The notes below the pieces were generated by a model. It saw only the letters and a program-made list of their open reading frames with translations. It did not search any database and was not told the DNA's origin. This document shows, one piece after another, positions 19,187 through 28,250 of a stretch of 64,000 nt of DNA. The position numbers and the translations under genes were made by a program. How positions within the stretch are numbered: position 1 is the stretch's first letter; each line of letters starts with the position of its first letter. Source of the stretch: Alistipes sp. ZOR0009 (GTDB lineage: Bacteria > Bacteroidota > Bacteroidia > Bacteroidales > ZOR0009); the NCBI RefSeq assembly GCF_000798815.1, contig NZ_JTLD01000119.1:1-64000 (forward strand), in the 5' to 3' direction.

Positions 19187-20494
19187 ATGAAAAAAGCATT
19201 TTTTCTGCTGATGATCGCATCAGCTGGCCACGCCTTTGCCCAAGCTCAAGAGGCAAAAAAGGCTCCTCTCGAAGGGTTTAATACCACCTGGATTAACGGA
19301 CAAAGCCGTCAAACCGAGTTTCCGCTAGCTGTAACCGATGCCAGCGGTCAGGTAGTAGTAACTGCAATGGCCTACGTCGATGCCTACTATAACTACGACC
19401 TTAAAAGGCCTTTAGACAATACTCATACCTGCTCAGCATCCATTGGACGCCACAACGAATTCACCTTAAACATGGCCACCATAGGTTTGGAATCTTACTA
19501 CAAGAATACTATCGGCCGGATATGGCTGCAATCGGGTAGTATGCTCAATCTTATCCAAGAGACAGACGGTTCGACCCTTAAGGGACGCAACAGCACCGTT
19601 AGTAACCTCAAGTACATCCGCGAGGCAGCCGCTGGCTACCACTTTAACGTGCTAAATGGGCTTAATATCGAGATGGGACTCTTTAGCAGCTTTATTGGAA
19701 TGGATAGCTACCTAACGCAGGAGAATTGGAGCTACCAGCGCGCCATGGTAAACGAGTTTGTGCCCTCCTACCTCACAGGCGCACGCCTTCAGCTCTTCCC
19801 TTCGTGGAAATTTAAGACGGAGCTGTGGCTTGTAAACGGATGGCAAAGCTATAGCCGTTGGAATAAGATGGCCGGAATAGGAAGCGCCAACCTTTGGCGC
19901 CCAACCGAAGATGTACAAGTAGCAGCCAGCCTCTATGTGGGCAAGGATAGCCGTTTAAACACCAACCGTTTTCATCACGACAACAGCATAGCCCTTCGAT
20001 ACCATAATCAGCCCACCTCTAAAGGGCTTTCGCAAGCTGCTTTGGCGCTAAATACCCATTACGGATTCCAATGGGGCGATGGAGCAAAGCGTAGCGAACA
20101 AAATATATTCGGAATATCGGCCATGAACCGCCTTTGGTTTATGCAGAATACCGTTGGACTAACCCTGAGGTACGACTACCTCACCAATCCGGGGCTCTAC
20201 CTCGCCTTTTCGCCTGCAACCCTTACCCCAAACTCGTTTACCCAAGCCATAAATAACATGGATAAGCCAAAGCTAAACATCAGCCAGCTTACGGCAACCG
20301 TAGACTATATGCCAAATAGCTTCACAACCCTTAGGCTAGAGCTCGGATACCGTAAGAGCAACGTTCCCTACTTTGCAGGGCACGATGGCACCACCTCGCC
20401 CGATGGTTGGGCCGATTCGTCGACCACCGGATGGACTCCGTCGCTCGTAAAAGATGAAGCAAGAATAACTATAGCCGCTGGTTTCAGGCTATAG
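19187..20494 (+). CDS. Outer-membrane beta-barrel porin (BBP2/OmpL-like), kdp-associated
   Basis: 435-residue outer-membrane protein with a cleavable signal peptide (FFLLMIASAGHAFAQAQ). The body has many amphipathic beta strands and ends with the barrel C-terminus ITIAAGFRL (terminal hydrophobic pattern). The segments MAYVDAYYNYDLKRP and ENWSYQRAMVNEFVPSY are typical of the putative beta-barrel porin-2 family. Members of this family commonly lie next to kdp genes in Bacteroidetes, so it probably lets potassium cross the outer membrane. That role is inferred from context. Confidence 0.82.
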   Translation: MKKAFFLLMIASAGHAFAQAQEAKKAPLEGFNTTWINGQSRQTEFPLAVTDASGQVVVTAMAYVDAYYNYDLKRPLDNTHTCSASIGRHNEFTLNMATIGLESYYKNTIGRIWLQSGSMLNLIQETDGSTLKGRNSTVSNLKYIREAAAGYHFNVLNGLNIEMGLFSSFIGMDSYLTQENWSYQRAMVNEFVPSYLTGARLQLFPSWKFKTELWLVNGWQSYSRWNKMAGIGSANLWRPTEDVQVAASLYVGKDSRLNTNRFHHDNSIALRYHNQPTSKGLSQAALALNTHYGFQWGDGAKRSEQNIFGISAMNRLWFMQNTVGLTLRYDYLTNPGLYLAFSPATLTPNSFTQAINNMDKPKLNISQLTATVDYMPNSFTTLRLELGYRKSNVPYFAGHDGTTSPDGWADSSTTGWTPSLVKDEARITIAAGFRL

Positions 20495-20531
20495 CCGTAA
20501 AGATCCGTATATGTCTTTTTAATAAGGACTA

Positions 20532-20563
20532 TCCTCCCCTCTAGCAGCGAATGCTCGGGAGGA
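20532..20563. terminator. Weak hairpin between convergent genes
   Basis: 7-bp stem TCCTCCC/GGGAGGA (20532-20538 with 20557-20563) between the ends of the porin and the minus-strand gene at 20604. No long T tract, so the terminator role is tentative. Confidence 0.35.
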
Positions 20564-20603
20564 GGAATTCTACTATACCCATTAAAAAGATGATCGTTAA
20601 TAC

Positions 20604-21539
20604 CTAGTGCTCCTGCAGGTGCATTACATTTACATACCGATGTATTGCAATAGGAGCTTTGGTCTTTAAGATTATCTGAATTACCGCTTGGCGAAACTCC
20701 TCCTTGGTTTTCCAGGTGGTTCCCACATCATCGGAGTCTAAGCCAATCTCTATAACGCCCTTAAAGTTATCTCGTTCCCACTTTGCCCTATCTATAAGCG
20801 TTGCAACGGAGCTATTTTGGTAGTTCATAATCGAAAAACCATTCAAATAGTTAGCTACATCTGCAAACCAAGCCTTTCGATCCTCATCCGAAGTCCATCC
20901 AACCGCAGTCATGCTGTCATACCAAAAAGGAATGTCTGCCATAATCTCATCGCCGCCCATTCCATTATCAGCAAGTACCTTTCGGGCATCGCGGTAGGCT
21001 TCTTTTAGTAGGCTCATTATCTCGCGTTTGCGCTCTATGGTTGCTTTTGACCATTCCTCTAGCCCATGTGGCTCAATATCCAGATGTACACCTACTAACC
21101 GCTCATCTGGCTTAACCGATTGATTGTACAAAATGTAGTTGTTGGTAATGTAGGCTATCATATCCTTTCGGTATTGCGGGTAAACCCACTTAGGACTTCC
21201 AATTAGGTATACCGGCTGGATGCCTGCCGTATGGAGCTTTTTAAGCCACCTTTGCATAGCCTCCTTTTTATCAGGAGTGCTAGGCATACGTAAATATCCC
21301 CCATAAACACGGGTAATACTGTTCTTTTTGTAGCTGGCCAATACCACCGCCTCCTTACTGGAGTCTACAACAACATGATTAATACCGTAAGGCTCCGTTT
21401 GCGAGCCCCAGTGCCAAACGCTAACCACCTCCTTACCTGTAAAACCTTTGGCAGCAGTCGTTCCTTGTCCAAAAATGCGTTGATGAAAACCTACCGTAAG
21501 CAGTAGCAGTACAGCAGCAGAGAGTAAATAAGCCTTCAT
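20604..21539 (-). CDS. Secreted protein, possibly a TIM-barrel glycosidase-like hydrolase
   Basis: 311-residue exported protein with signal peptide (LLSAAVLLLLTVGFHQRIFG). The mature part alternates beta strands and helices like a TIM barrel: VVSVWHWG, IQPVYLIGSPKW, RLVGVHLDIEPHGLEEW, EIMADIPFWYD, GFSIMNYQN, VIEIGLDSDDVGTTWKT. The HLDIEP strand resembles the acidic catalytic strand of GH18-like enzymes, and the DIPFWYD and IMNY strands are also chitinase-like. I cannot place it in a defined family. It is transcribed alone. Confidence 0.6.
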   Translation of the reverse strand: MKAYLLSAAVLLLLTVGFHQRIFGQGTTAAKGFTGKEVVSVWHWGSQTEPYGINHVVVDSSKEAVVLASYKKNSITRVYGGYLRMPSTPDKKEAMQRWLKKLHTAGIQPVYLIGSPKWVYPQYRKDMIAYITNNYILYNQSVKPDERLVGVHLDIEPHGLEEWSKATIERKREIMSLLKEAYRDARKVLADNGMGGDEIMADIPFWYDSMTAVGWTSDEDRKAWFADVANYLNGFSIMNYQNSSVATLIDRAKWERDNFKGVIEIGLDSDDVGTTWKTKEEFRQAVIQIILKTKAPIAIHRYVNVMHLQEH

Positions 21540-22259
21540 ATTGGTTTATATTTAAAATAAATATCTCTACAATATACGCCGAGTTATATTTAAAAGTCAA
21601 TAGTAAAAAAGAATAAAATATACGACTATAAAAATTAAAATTACGGCTTACAAGCTTGCTAAACTAATTTTATAATAGCGTCTACAATCTTCAAAAATAA
21701 AATTACCATCCTTCAAATATGGGTAACGTGCTCGTAAGCTATTTTCAGAAGCTCGTATTCCTTTTTCAGAATTCCGTAATGCATATTCGTAATTTGGTTA
21801 ACCCATTTCGTACGCTCGAATTGTAGCTATAAGTAGTATCATTACTATTTTTAGATAAAAAGTAATTGCCATCGTAATGGCAAGGTTACCCAAAGCAAAT
21901 AGCATTACGTAAAAGAGCTACAATAGAATAGCTATATAGGCATATAATTACCATCAATACCCGTAAAAAAGATGCTTTATAGGTGAAATAAAATAAATGG
22001 GAGCAAAACAAGCAGATCAAACCTAAAACGCTATATATGAACAACAAAAGAAATAAACCACAACAAAACCCTCCTGTTTTTATGTTGCATAACATATTTT
22101 TATAGCAATATTAGCATCTGGCGCGATAAATACATTTTTTGTAAATTGTAGGAAAATTGGTAGATACGTGGCTACACAAATCCAGCGCTAGCTGCTGCCA
22201 ATTGGTATAATAATGCCCCATTATGCGGGGAATAATTATTCACTCTAAAACCCTTAAAT
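21540..22259. other. AT-rich intergenic region
   Basis: About 720 AT-rich bases. It contains a degenerate 21-bp-periodic block (listed separately) but no convincing gene. A 69-codon minus-strand reading frame at 21886-22095 has no recognisable features. Confidence 0.5.
21729..21822. repeat. Degenerate 21-bp-periodic repeat
   Basis: CGTA recurs at 21733, 21754 and 21775, and TTTTCAGA at 21742 and 21763, all exactly 21 bp apart, with weaker in-register matches to about 21817. On the minus strand one frame reads as heptads rich in charged and hydrophobic residues (for example GILKKEYELLKIAYEHV) but lacks a proper start and is short. It has the same period as the block at 37131-37370. Confidence 0.6.
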
Positions 22260-22985
22260 ATGGGAAGAGAACTGGTAAGAAGCTACTCCATGACCGATAG
22301 CGAAATGCTGCAACAGTCAAAGACGTTTATAGAGCTAGCAAAGCTAGATATCGACGAGCTAACAGCGGTAGAACCCTCCATAAACCTATCAATACTAAAC
22401 AGCATGGACGAAGAGACTACTAGCTGCATTAACGATTTTTCGAGCGTGGAGTCTAAGAATAGCATCTCGATTGCCAAAGCAAATGTTGATCGCACAATGA
22501 CAAAATGCCGCAACGAAATACAGCTCTTCTTCTTCCATTGCAAGCGCACCTTCCCCGATATCCCATCAATAACCATAGAGTTTGGCAAGAGGGAGATGGA
22601 AAAGGCCAGGCTAAACCCCGAAAAGATGATTCGGCTTATGAACCTAATTATTACCACCTACGATAAGCCAAGCTACAAGGAAAAGCTGGATAGCAGGCTT
22701 ACAGCTAATTTTAAGGATAGGCTGGAGGAGCTAAAGCAGGAGCTATTGAATGCTAGCGCTATGCTTGGAGTAGCAAAAGCCAATCGGCCTGTAGAAACTG
22801 AAGCTAGAATTATGCGATTTAATGCCGTATGGGATTTTACGCGCAACATAAGCGAAATTGCCAAAATCGCATTCCGTAATAGCTTTGCCAAACAGCAGCA
22901 GTACAAGCTCTACGATACGCCAACGCATAAACCATCGCAACCCGACCAATCCGATAACATAAAAACGGGAAATGAGGAACCGTAG
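22260..22985 (+). CDS. Hypothetical helical protein
   Basis: 241-residue cytoplasmic protein with no signal peptide or membrane segment. It appears almost fully helical, rich in Lys, Glu and Leu, with several amphipathic stretches (for example FKDRLEELKQELLNASAML). The length and helical style resemble the DUF6261-type protein at 52013, but I see no clear sequence match. I do not recognise the family. Transcribed alone, ending before the hairpin at 23116-23163. No catalytic motif seen. Confidence 0.65.
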   Translation: MGRELVRSYSMTDSEMLQQSKTFIELAKLDIDELTAVEPSINLSILNSMDEETTSCINDFSSVESKNSISIAKANVDRTMTKCRNEIQLFFFHCKRTFPDIPSITIEFGKREMEKARLNPEKMIRLMNLIITTYDKPSYKEKLDSRLTANFKDRLEELKQELLNASAMLGVAKANRPVETEARIMRFNAVWDFTRNISEIAKIAFRNSFAKQQQYKLYDTPTHKPSQPDQSDNIKTGNEEP

Positions 22986-23115
22986 GCTAAGCGCAAGGTT
23001 CGTCATTTTAAGGCTAGCGCCCAAAAAAGATCAGCGAAATACAGCTAGCAATAAATAGTAAAGTTTTTTACTCGACATGAGGTATCATAATTCATTCCTT
23101 TTTTTAAAAAGGAAA

Positions 23116-23163
23116 CTCCCCACCCCCGAAGAGACTTCGGTGATGGGGAGATCTTGTTTTTAG
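23116..23163. terminator. Hairpin between convergent genes
   Basis: Interrupted 16-nt arms (23116-23131 with 23135-23150, two mismatches), closing on a three-base loop, followed by ATCTTGTTTTT. Lies between convergent genes at 22260 and 23247. Confidence 0.65.
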
Positions 23164-23246
23164 GGCTTATAAATAGTAAAGTTATAGTAATATCGTCGTG
23201 TGAAAGAATTTTAAAATGCCAAATATAATAGATAGTTCTTAAAAAC

Positions 23247-23963
23247 CTACTTTAGCTTGTAGCTAACTCCTACACCTAGGAAAACGTTGTACATGCTAAA
23301 GGTTATGCTCTTAAAATCTTTTCCAAAAAGAGGAACAAGGCCTGTTGTAAGGTTAACATCTACCCCCAAACGGCTATTTATCATTCGCTTGGTCCCAAAT
23401 TCGAGCCCCGCATCCCATTTTTGCACATTTTTACTAAAATCGAACTCCCCCTCGGTTACCTGAATCTTATTTGTGTTGTTATCAATCCAAATATAACCGT
23501 CGCGAGCGTATCCATTAAACTTCGAGCTGATGTTGTAAGACAGGTAGCCTCCTCCATAAATGCTCCACTTGCTGTTTAGCTCGTACACGGCCTTTACCGG
23601 AAGCGACATGTAGCTGTTGTAGGCCTTTGTATCATTTGCGCCCGTAAAGTAACCCGATAACTGAGAGCCATTTTGGTAAAACTCGGTGTAGTAACCCTTC
23701 ACATCGGCCTTCACATGCATTCCTTTAGCCTCGTAACGCAATCCGGTAAACACCTTAAAGCTGTTAAGACGGTATACCGATATTTCGTAGCTCACCGAAG
23801 GGGTGAAAAGAGGGTTAAACCCGGCTACCGTAATATTTTTTGGCATGCTATAGGGGGTGGTTGCTCCAATATTAAGGTTTCCTTTAATAAAGCTCTCATG
23901 CTCCCAGGCGTAAGACTTTAAGCCAGACAGTATAAAAGCAAGTAGCACCAGTTTTTTAATCAT
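23247..23963 (-). CDS. Outer-membrane beta-barrel protein (PorT-like)
   Basis: Predicted 238-residue outer-membrane protein. I chose the internal ATG at 23963 because it gives a normal signal peptide (MIKKLVLLAFILSGLKSYA). The frame is open 22 codons further upstream without a plausible start. The body consists of repeated amphipathic beta strands and ends in a strand pattern FLGVGVSYKLK typical of small barrels of the OMP_b-brl_2/PorT type. Function unknown; no operon partner. Confidence 0.7.
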   Translation of the reverse strand: MIKKLVLLAFILSGLKSYAWEHESFIKGNLNIGATTPYSMPKNITVAGFNPLFTPSVSYEISVYRLNSFKVFTGLRYEAKGMHVKADVKGYYTEFYQNGSQLSGYFTGANDTKAYNSYMSLPVKAVYELNSKWSIYGGGYLSYNISSKFNGYARDGYIWIDNNTNKIQVTEGEFDFSKNVQKWDAGLEFGTKRMINSRLGVDVNLTTGLVPLFGKDFKSITFSMYNVFLGVGVSYKLK

Positions 23964-24403
23964 TCGATACGTTTTGTGATAAAAAAATATGTTTTGAAGC
24001 AAAGCTATAATGAAATAGCTCCGCTTCAAAACCTATTAAAAATTGGCAGAGTCTTGCGGTATCGTACCGATACCACAAAAAATCATTATAAGACAGTTAA
24101 AAACAAAACACAAATGTCACTATAGATTCGGATACAAATACCTTGCCGTTTTGTGGCAGCTCTGCAGCATTTTCCTCAAAAACGAGCTATAGAAGGAAGG
24201 TTTTGGGGAGGACAAAAGGCGCTTCACAAACGACATTCATCCCGTAAAAGATAAACCTGAGCAATCCTTAAACCCCCCAAAAGCCTTCGTACTATCCTAA
24301 TTTATAGTCGAATCTGCTACAACAACCTAATAAGCGGGTAAAGCATCGGCCTAAAAGGTGTCGCACGGCAGCAATGGCCGTTTTGCCACTATATAGAATT
24401 GTT
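23964..24403. other. Intergenic region
   Basis: No gene or strong hairpin recognised. It holds the presumed promoter of the minus-strand barrel gene and the 3' flank of the PCMD-domain gene. Confidence 0.4.
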
Positions 24404-25477
24404 TTAAATATTTTTGGTAGTCACTTTTATGTCGTCAACAAAAAGGGTACTCCCTACAGCTCCCTTAAAGATGTTTCCATCCCAGCTAGACGAGCACACA
24501 ATGGTAAACATCAAATTCTCACCGGGTACTACGTCCCTCTTATAGTCTAGCACCAGGTCAAATTTGGTGTACACAGGCTGCTTACCACCCTTAAGCACAG
24601 CCTTAGCAATAATGCGGGAGTCTGTAAGGACATTGCGGCCATTCAAAGGCTCGGTGCCCGTAAACACAACGGCATAAATGGCGCACGAATCCTTTCCGTT
24701 GGGAATCACCGTGAAATTTTCGTCGGTTAGCTTATCGCCAGGGAGATACTTGTAGTATCCGCTCACGCTTAAAGGCTTGCGGGTGATTGGCACGCCGAAG
24801 CTGGTGCATTTCAAGGGGTCTGTCATTAAATGCAAGGTGGTAAAAGAGCCTAAGAAAAGAGAACCAGTAGCAATGGGAGTATTCTGGCCAAATACTGGCT
24901 TATCCGAAACAAATTCGGTACGAATAATAGCCGCCTTTGCCCCCTGAAAAGCATCTTCGGTTTGGTCTACAGTATTTTTTACGTTGTATCCAAGACCTCT
25001 TAATAGCACGTTACCAATGTTGGCAGTACTCCAATCGCTATTTGTAGGGGTGTAGTATATTGAATTATCCGAAGAAGCATCTGCCGGTTTCTTTTCCCAG
25101 CTGTCGAAAGGGTTAGAAAGCATTGCTTCCCTACGAACAGAGACCTCATACTCGCGAGTAACCGCTTTATCCTCCGATGTAACCACGTACTTAACCGGGT
25201 TGGTAAAGTCTTGGGTGCTTCCATTCTTTGGCGAAATGGTTGCTCCCGATGAAAGCTTAAATACTGGGCTTAACTTGGTAGCATCGGCATCTTTAGAAAC
25301 ATAAATGGTGATTTTAACCCCCGAAATGGCAGCATTACCCAGAGAAACTGGCTCTTTTAGCTGAACGGCCTCGATTTCGGCCTCGTGGTTATCGCTTTCC
25401 TTACTACACGATGCAGCACCAACAAGCAGCACCGATGCAAAAAGCATGTATGCCGCTACTTTCTTTACTAATTTCAT
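24404..25477 (-). CDS. PCMD-domain lipoprotein (putative carbohydrate metabolism)
   Basis: 357-residue lipoprotein with lipobox GAASCSKES (Cys24). Residues about 35-115 form a bacterial surface beta domain of the DUF5018 style (VKITIYVSKDADATKLSPVF). Residues about 120-355 match the PCMD family: NPFDSWEK near its start, ISVSGYYKYLPG-like strand, and the closing FVDDIKV. PCMD proteins are predicted carbohydrate-binding surface proteins of gut Bacteroidales. No SusCD genes are adjacent, so any glycan link is inferred from the family. Confidence 0.8.
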   Translation of the reverse strand: MKLVKKVAAYMLFASVLLVGAASCSKESDNHEAEIEAVQLKEPVSLGNAAISGVKITIYVSKDADATKLSPVFKLSSGATISPKNGSTQDFTNPVKYVVTSEDKAVTREYEVSVRREAMLSNPFDSWEKKPADASSDNSIYYTPTNSDWSTANIGNVLLRGLGYNVKNTVDQTEDAFQGAKAAIIRTEFVSDKPVFGQNTPIATGSLFLGSFTTLHLMTDPLKCTSFGVPITRKPLSVSGYYKYLPGDKLTDENFTVIPNGKDSCAIYAVVFTGTEPLNGRNVLTDSRIIAKAVLKGGKQPVYTKFDLVLDYKRDVVPGENLMFTIVCSSSWDGNIFKGAVGSTLFVDDIKVTTKNI

Positions 25478-26050
25478 TGTTTTATTGGTTTGGTTTGTAC
25501 TACTAAATAAATTCTATCTATGGCTGATAATTTCCTATCGAACTAGAGGCCCTCTAAATAATCAGCAAACCTCTAACCCCGTAAGATTATAACAGACCAT
25601 ACTATCAAAGATTGTACTAAACCACATTTGTACTGTAGCAGAGATGCACCTAAAGCTAAACATCGCAGCTTTAAACCAGCTATACCAACATACAAACCCA
25701 ATACTAGGCAGAAGAAGAGGTAAAAAGCCTCCATTAAACAGTAACATCTAGGCGCGAAACAGTACCGACCTCCGTCGTCGCTACCTTTATTATTCACAAA
25801 CAATTAGAGCTTAGTTCGAACAAGCAACAGCGGCAGATTAGGACTAAACACCCCCTTTTATTGTTGAGCCAACCATGTTTTCACCTAGTTTAACCAAAAC
25901 CAAACAGGTGCAACGCTACTTGAGAAATAGGAAACAGCCCTCCTGCGAAAGGAATAAAACTTATATATTTAGCCAGCGTTATGCCGCTCCATACCGCATC
26001 GTTAGAATCGGGTTAACCGCTATTTTAGAATACAAAGCAGCCTCAATAAA
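25478..26050. other. Intergenic region
   Basis: About 570 bases between divergent genes. Several short open frames occur, none with a credible composition or start context. No strong hairpin seen. Confidence 0.45.
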
Positions 26051-26659
26051 ATGGATACATACCAAATAATCTCCTTCATTGCAGCCTCTGCTGCGCTAAC
26101 GGTTCTTCCAGGTCCAGATATTCTTTTTGTAATAGCGCAAAGTATCTCCAATGGCTGGAAAAGCGGAGTTGCAGTAGCACTTGGCCTTTGCTCGGGATTA
26201 ATTGTACATACCTCGGCGGTGGCCCTTGGTGTTGCGGCGCTTCTTGTGAAATACCCGGTGGCACTAACAGGTGTAAAAATATTTGGAGCTCTATACTTAA
26301 TGTATTTAGCCTACCTCTCGTGGGGAGAATCGGGATTAAGCATTGCCAACAATAGCGAGAAGACAAACTATGGGAAGCTTATACGAACTGGTTTCATTAT
26401 GAATGTCCTTAACCCTAAGGTATTGCTGTTTTTCCTAGCTTTTTTGCCACAGTTTATCGTTAAAGGACCGAATCCTGCTTTTCAGGTTGTAGTTTTTGGG
26501 ATGCTATTCTTTGTACAAGCAATTATAATCTTTTCCATTATCGCCCGATTTGCAGGAATGCTAAATCGAAGCATTGCCCAATCGCGAGCAAGCCAGCATA
26601 TCGGAAAAATAAAAAGTGGCGTTTACATTTTAATTGCGATAAACCTATTTTGGTTGTAA
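26051..26659 (+). CDS. LysE/RhtB-family amino-acid exporter
   Basis: 202-residue inner-membrane protein with about six hydrophobic segments. The N-terminal region has the family signature ALTVLPGPDILFVIAQSISNGWKSG, and GFIMNVLNPKVLLFFLAFLPQF marks the centre. The family exports amino acids or related small molecules such as homoserine or threonine; the actual substrate cannot be deduced. Transcribed alone, convergent with the response-regulator gene, with a shared hairpin at 26687-26703. Confidence 0.9.
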   Translation: MDTYQIISFIAASAALTVLPGPDILFVIAQSISNGWKSGVAVALGLCSGLIVHTSAVALGVAALLVKYPVALTGVKIFGALYLMYLAYLSWGESGLSIANNSEKTNYGKLIRTGFIMNVLNPKVLLFFLAFLPQFIVKGPNPAFQVVVFGMLFFVQAIIIFSIIARFAGMLNRSIAQSRASQHIGKIKSGVYILIAINLFWL

Positions 26660-26686
26660 CACCACCTCTTTATAAGGAGTGTAGAT

Positions 26687-26703
26687 AGGGGGCTAAGCCC
26701 CTT
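26687..26703. terminator. Short bidirectional hairpin
   Basis: Stem GGGGC/GCCCC extended by G-T and A-T pairs, TAA loop, with T-rich flank on both sides. It lies between convergent genes. Confidence 0.6.
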
Positions 26704-26708
26704 TATTC

Positions 26709-28064
26709 CTAATCTAGCTTAATATCAAACTTTTCTAACCTCCTATAAAGTGCCGCTCGGCTAATGCCAAGCACTTCGGCTACCTTAGAGATGTTACCAC
26801 CATATAAATCGATTGCCTTAACAATCATTTTACGCTCCATCTCCTCTAAAGGCTGCAACGTGGTGCTATCAACCTCAACCTGTTTTGCCGACATGGAGTT
26901 CTGAGCCAAATCTTCTGCCTCAATAATCTTTTTACCAGACAAAAGAACTGTCCGCTCAACCAAATTTTTCAGCTCGCGGATATTTCCGGGGAAAGGTTGC
27001 CTCAACAAATAGTCGATAGCACCCGAACTTAGGTCTACACCTCCTTCAAAATCGCCAGCCATACGCTGAATAAAGTGACGAGCGAGCAAGGGGATATCCT
27101 CGGGACGCTCGCGCAGCGGAGGCAGATTTATGGTTATTAGGTTTACTCTATAAAACAAATCCTCGCGAAACAAGCCCTTTGCAACCAGCTGCGAAAGATC
27201 TTTGTTGGTAGCACAAACAACACGAACATCAACCTTAGTCGGTTTGCTCTCTCCCAAAACCTCGAAAGTTTGCTCCTGAAGAACTCTTAGCAGCTTCACT
27301 TGGCACGAAAGATCTAGCTCGCCCAGCTCATCTAAGAAAATAGTTCCTTTATTGGCCATTGTAAAGCGGCCAACGCGATCTTGGTAGGCATCAGTAAATG
27401 CCCCTTTCTTATGACCAAACATTTCGCTCTCGAAAAGAGATTGCGATATTCCTCCAAGATTAACTTTAACCATGCTTTCGCGCCCCCTTGAGCTATTATC
27501 ATGAAGCGCTTCTGCTATAAGCTCCTTCCCGGTTCCACTTTCGCCAGTAATGAGAACTGGGGCGTCTGTTTTGGCAACTCGGGCAACTGTATTAAGTACC
27601 TCCATCAACTTCGAAGAGGCACCTACAATTTTATTAAACTTAAACTTTGTATTCAGCTCAACTCTGGTGCTCCCCGAAGGTGCTGCAACCTCCTTCGAGC
27701 TCAACTCTACAGCTCTATTAACGGTTGCAATCAACGTCTCGTTACTCCAAGGCTTAGTAATGAAATCGAAAGCACCAGCCTTCATTCCACGCACGGCCAA
27801 ATGAATAGATCCCCAAGCGGTAATTAGTATTACCGGAACCTTTGGGCAGAATATTTTTACCTGCTTAAGAAGTGTAATCCCTTCCTCTCCTGACGTTCCC
27901 GACGAATAGTTCATATCCATCAATATCAGCTCTGGAGATGCACATCTCACCACTTCCAGAACCTCTTCGGGGGATGAAAATGCGGCAACCTCGTACCCAT
28001 GCTGCTTTAACAACAGCGATAAGCTAGAACGAACGGCTATATCATCGTCAACAATCAATATCAT
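26709..28064 (-). CDS. NtrC-family sigma54-dependent response regulator
   Basis: 451 residues: receiver domain (phosphorylation site Asp in ELILMDMNYSS, Lys in DFITKPW), AAA+ domain with Walker A GESGTGKE and Walker B GTIFLDELGE, then a Fis-type helix-turn-helix (ISKVAEVLGISRAALYRRL). The sigma54-contact loop reads GAFTDA rather than GAFTGA. It lies 186 bp after the tolC-like gene of the transporter operon and has its own -7 box at 28081-28088. No partner histidine kinase is adjacent. It probably activates the sigma54-like promoter at 36827-36842. Confidence 0.93.
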   Translation of the reverse strand: MILIVDDDIAVRSSLSLLLKQHGYEVAAFSSPEEVLEVVRCASPELILMDMNYSSGTSGEEGITLLKQVKIFCPKVPVILITAWGSIHLAVRGMKAGAFDFITKPWSNETLIATVNRAVELSSKEVAAPSGSTRVELNTKFKFNKIVGASSKLMEVLNTVARVAKTDAPVLITGESGTGKELIAEALHDNSSRGRESMVKVNLGGISQSLFESEMFGHKKGAFTDAYQDRVGRFTMANKGTIFLDELGELDLSCQVKLLRVLQEQTFEVLGESKPTKVDVRVVCATNKDLSQLVAKGLFREDLFYRVNLITINLPPLRERPEDIPLLARHFIQRMAGDFEGGVDLSSGAIDYLLRQPFPGNIRELKNLVERTVLLSGKKIIEAEDLAQNSMSAKQVEVDSTTLQPLEEMERKMIVKAIDLYGGNISKVAEVLGISRAALYRRLEKFDIKLD

Positions 28065-28080
28065 TTTGGAATATTTGAAG

Positions 28081-28088
28081 CAAAGTTA
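28081..28088 (-). promoter_or_regulatory. Putative -7 box (TAACTTTG) of the response regulator
   Basis: Read on the minus strand it matches TAnnTTTG, 16 bp before the ATG. It suggests the regulator has its own housekeeping promoter besides any read-through from the transporter genes. Confidence 0.45.
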
Positions 28089-28204
28089 GAAAAAGGTGAT
28101 AGATATTCTTTCTGCCAATACCACTAGGCTTAGGAAGTAACCTGCACGTTCTACTTTTAGGCAGACATCTTCTAAAAGCAAATTAGTAAAAACGACAAAG
28201 AAAG

Positions 28205-28242
28205 TAGCAAGCACCACCTAACTTGTAAAGGGATGCTTACTA
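28205..28242 (-). terminator. Possible terminator of the transporter operon
   Basis: Nine-base arms TAGTAAGCA/TGCTTGCTA with one mismatch (28234-28242 with 28205-28213), followed on the minus strand by a T-rich stretch. It lies just after the tolC-like gene. Confidence 0.35.
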
Positions 28243-28250
28243 TTCTAAAA

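Noticed and set aside
21886-22095. 69-codon minus-strand frame with hydrophobic stretches
   Set aside because: AT-rich intergenic DNA yields Phe/Leu-rich frames by chance; no promoter or homology signal.
25875-26069. 64-codon plus-strand frame before the LysE gene
   Set aside because: Poor composition, overlaps the LysE start and shows no family features.
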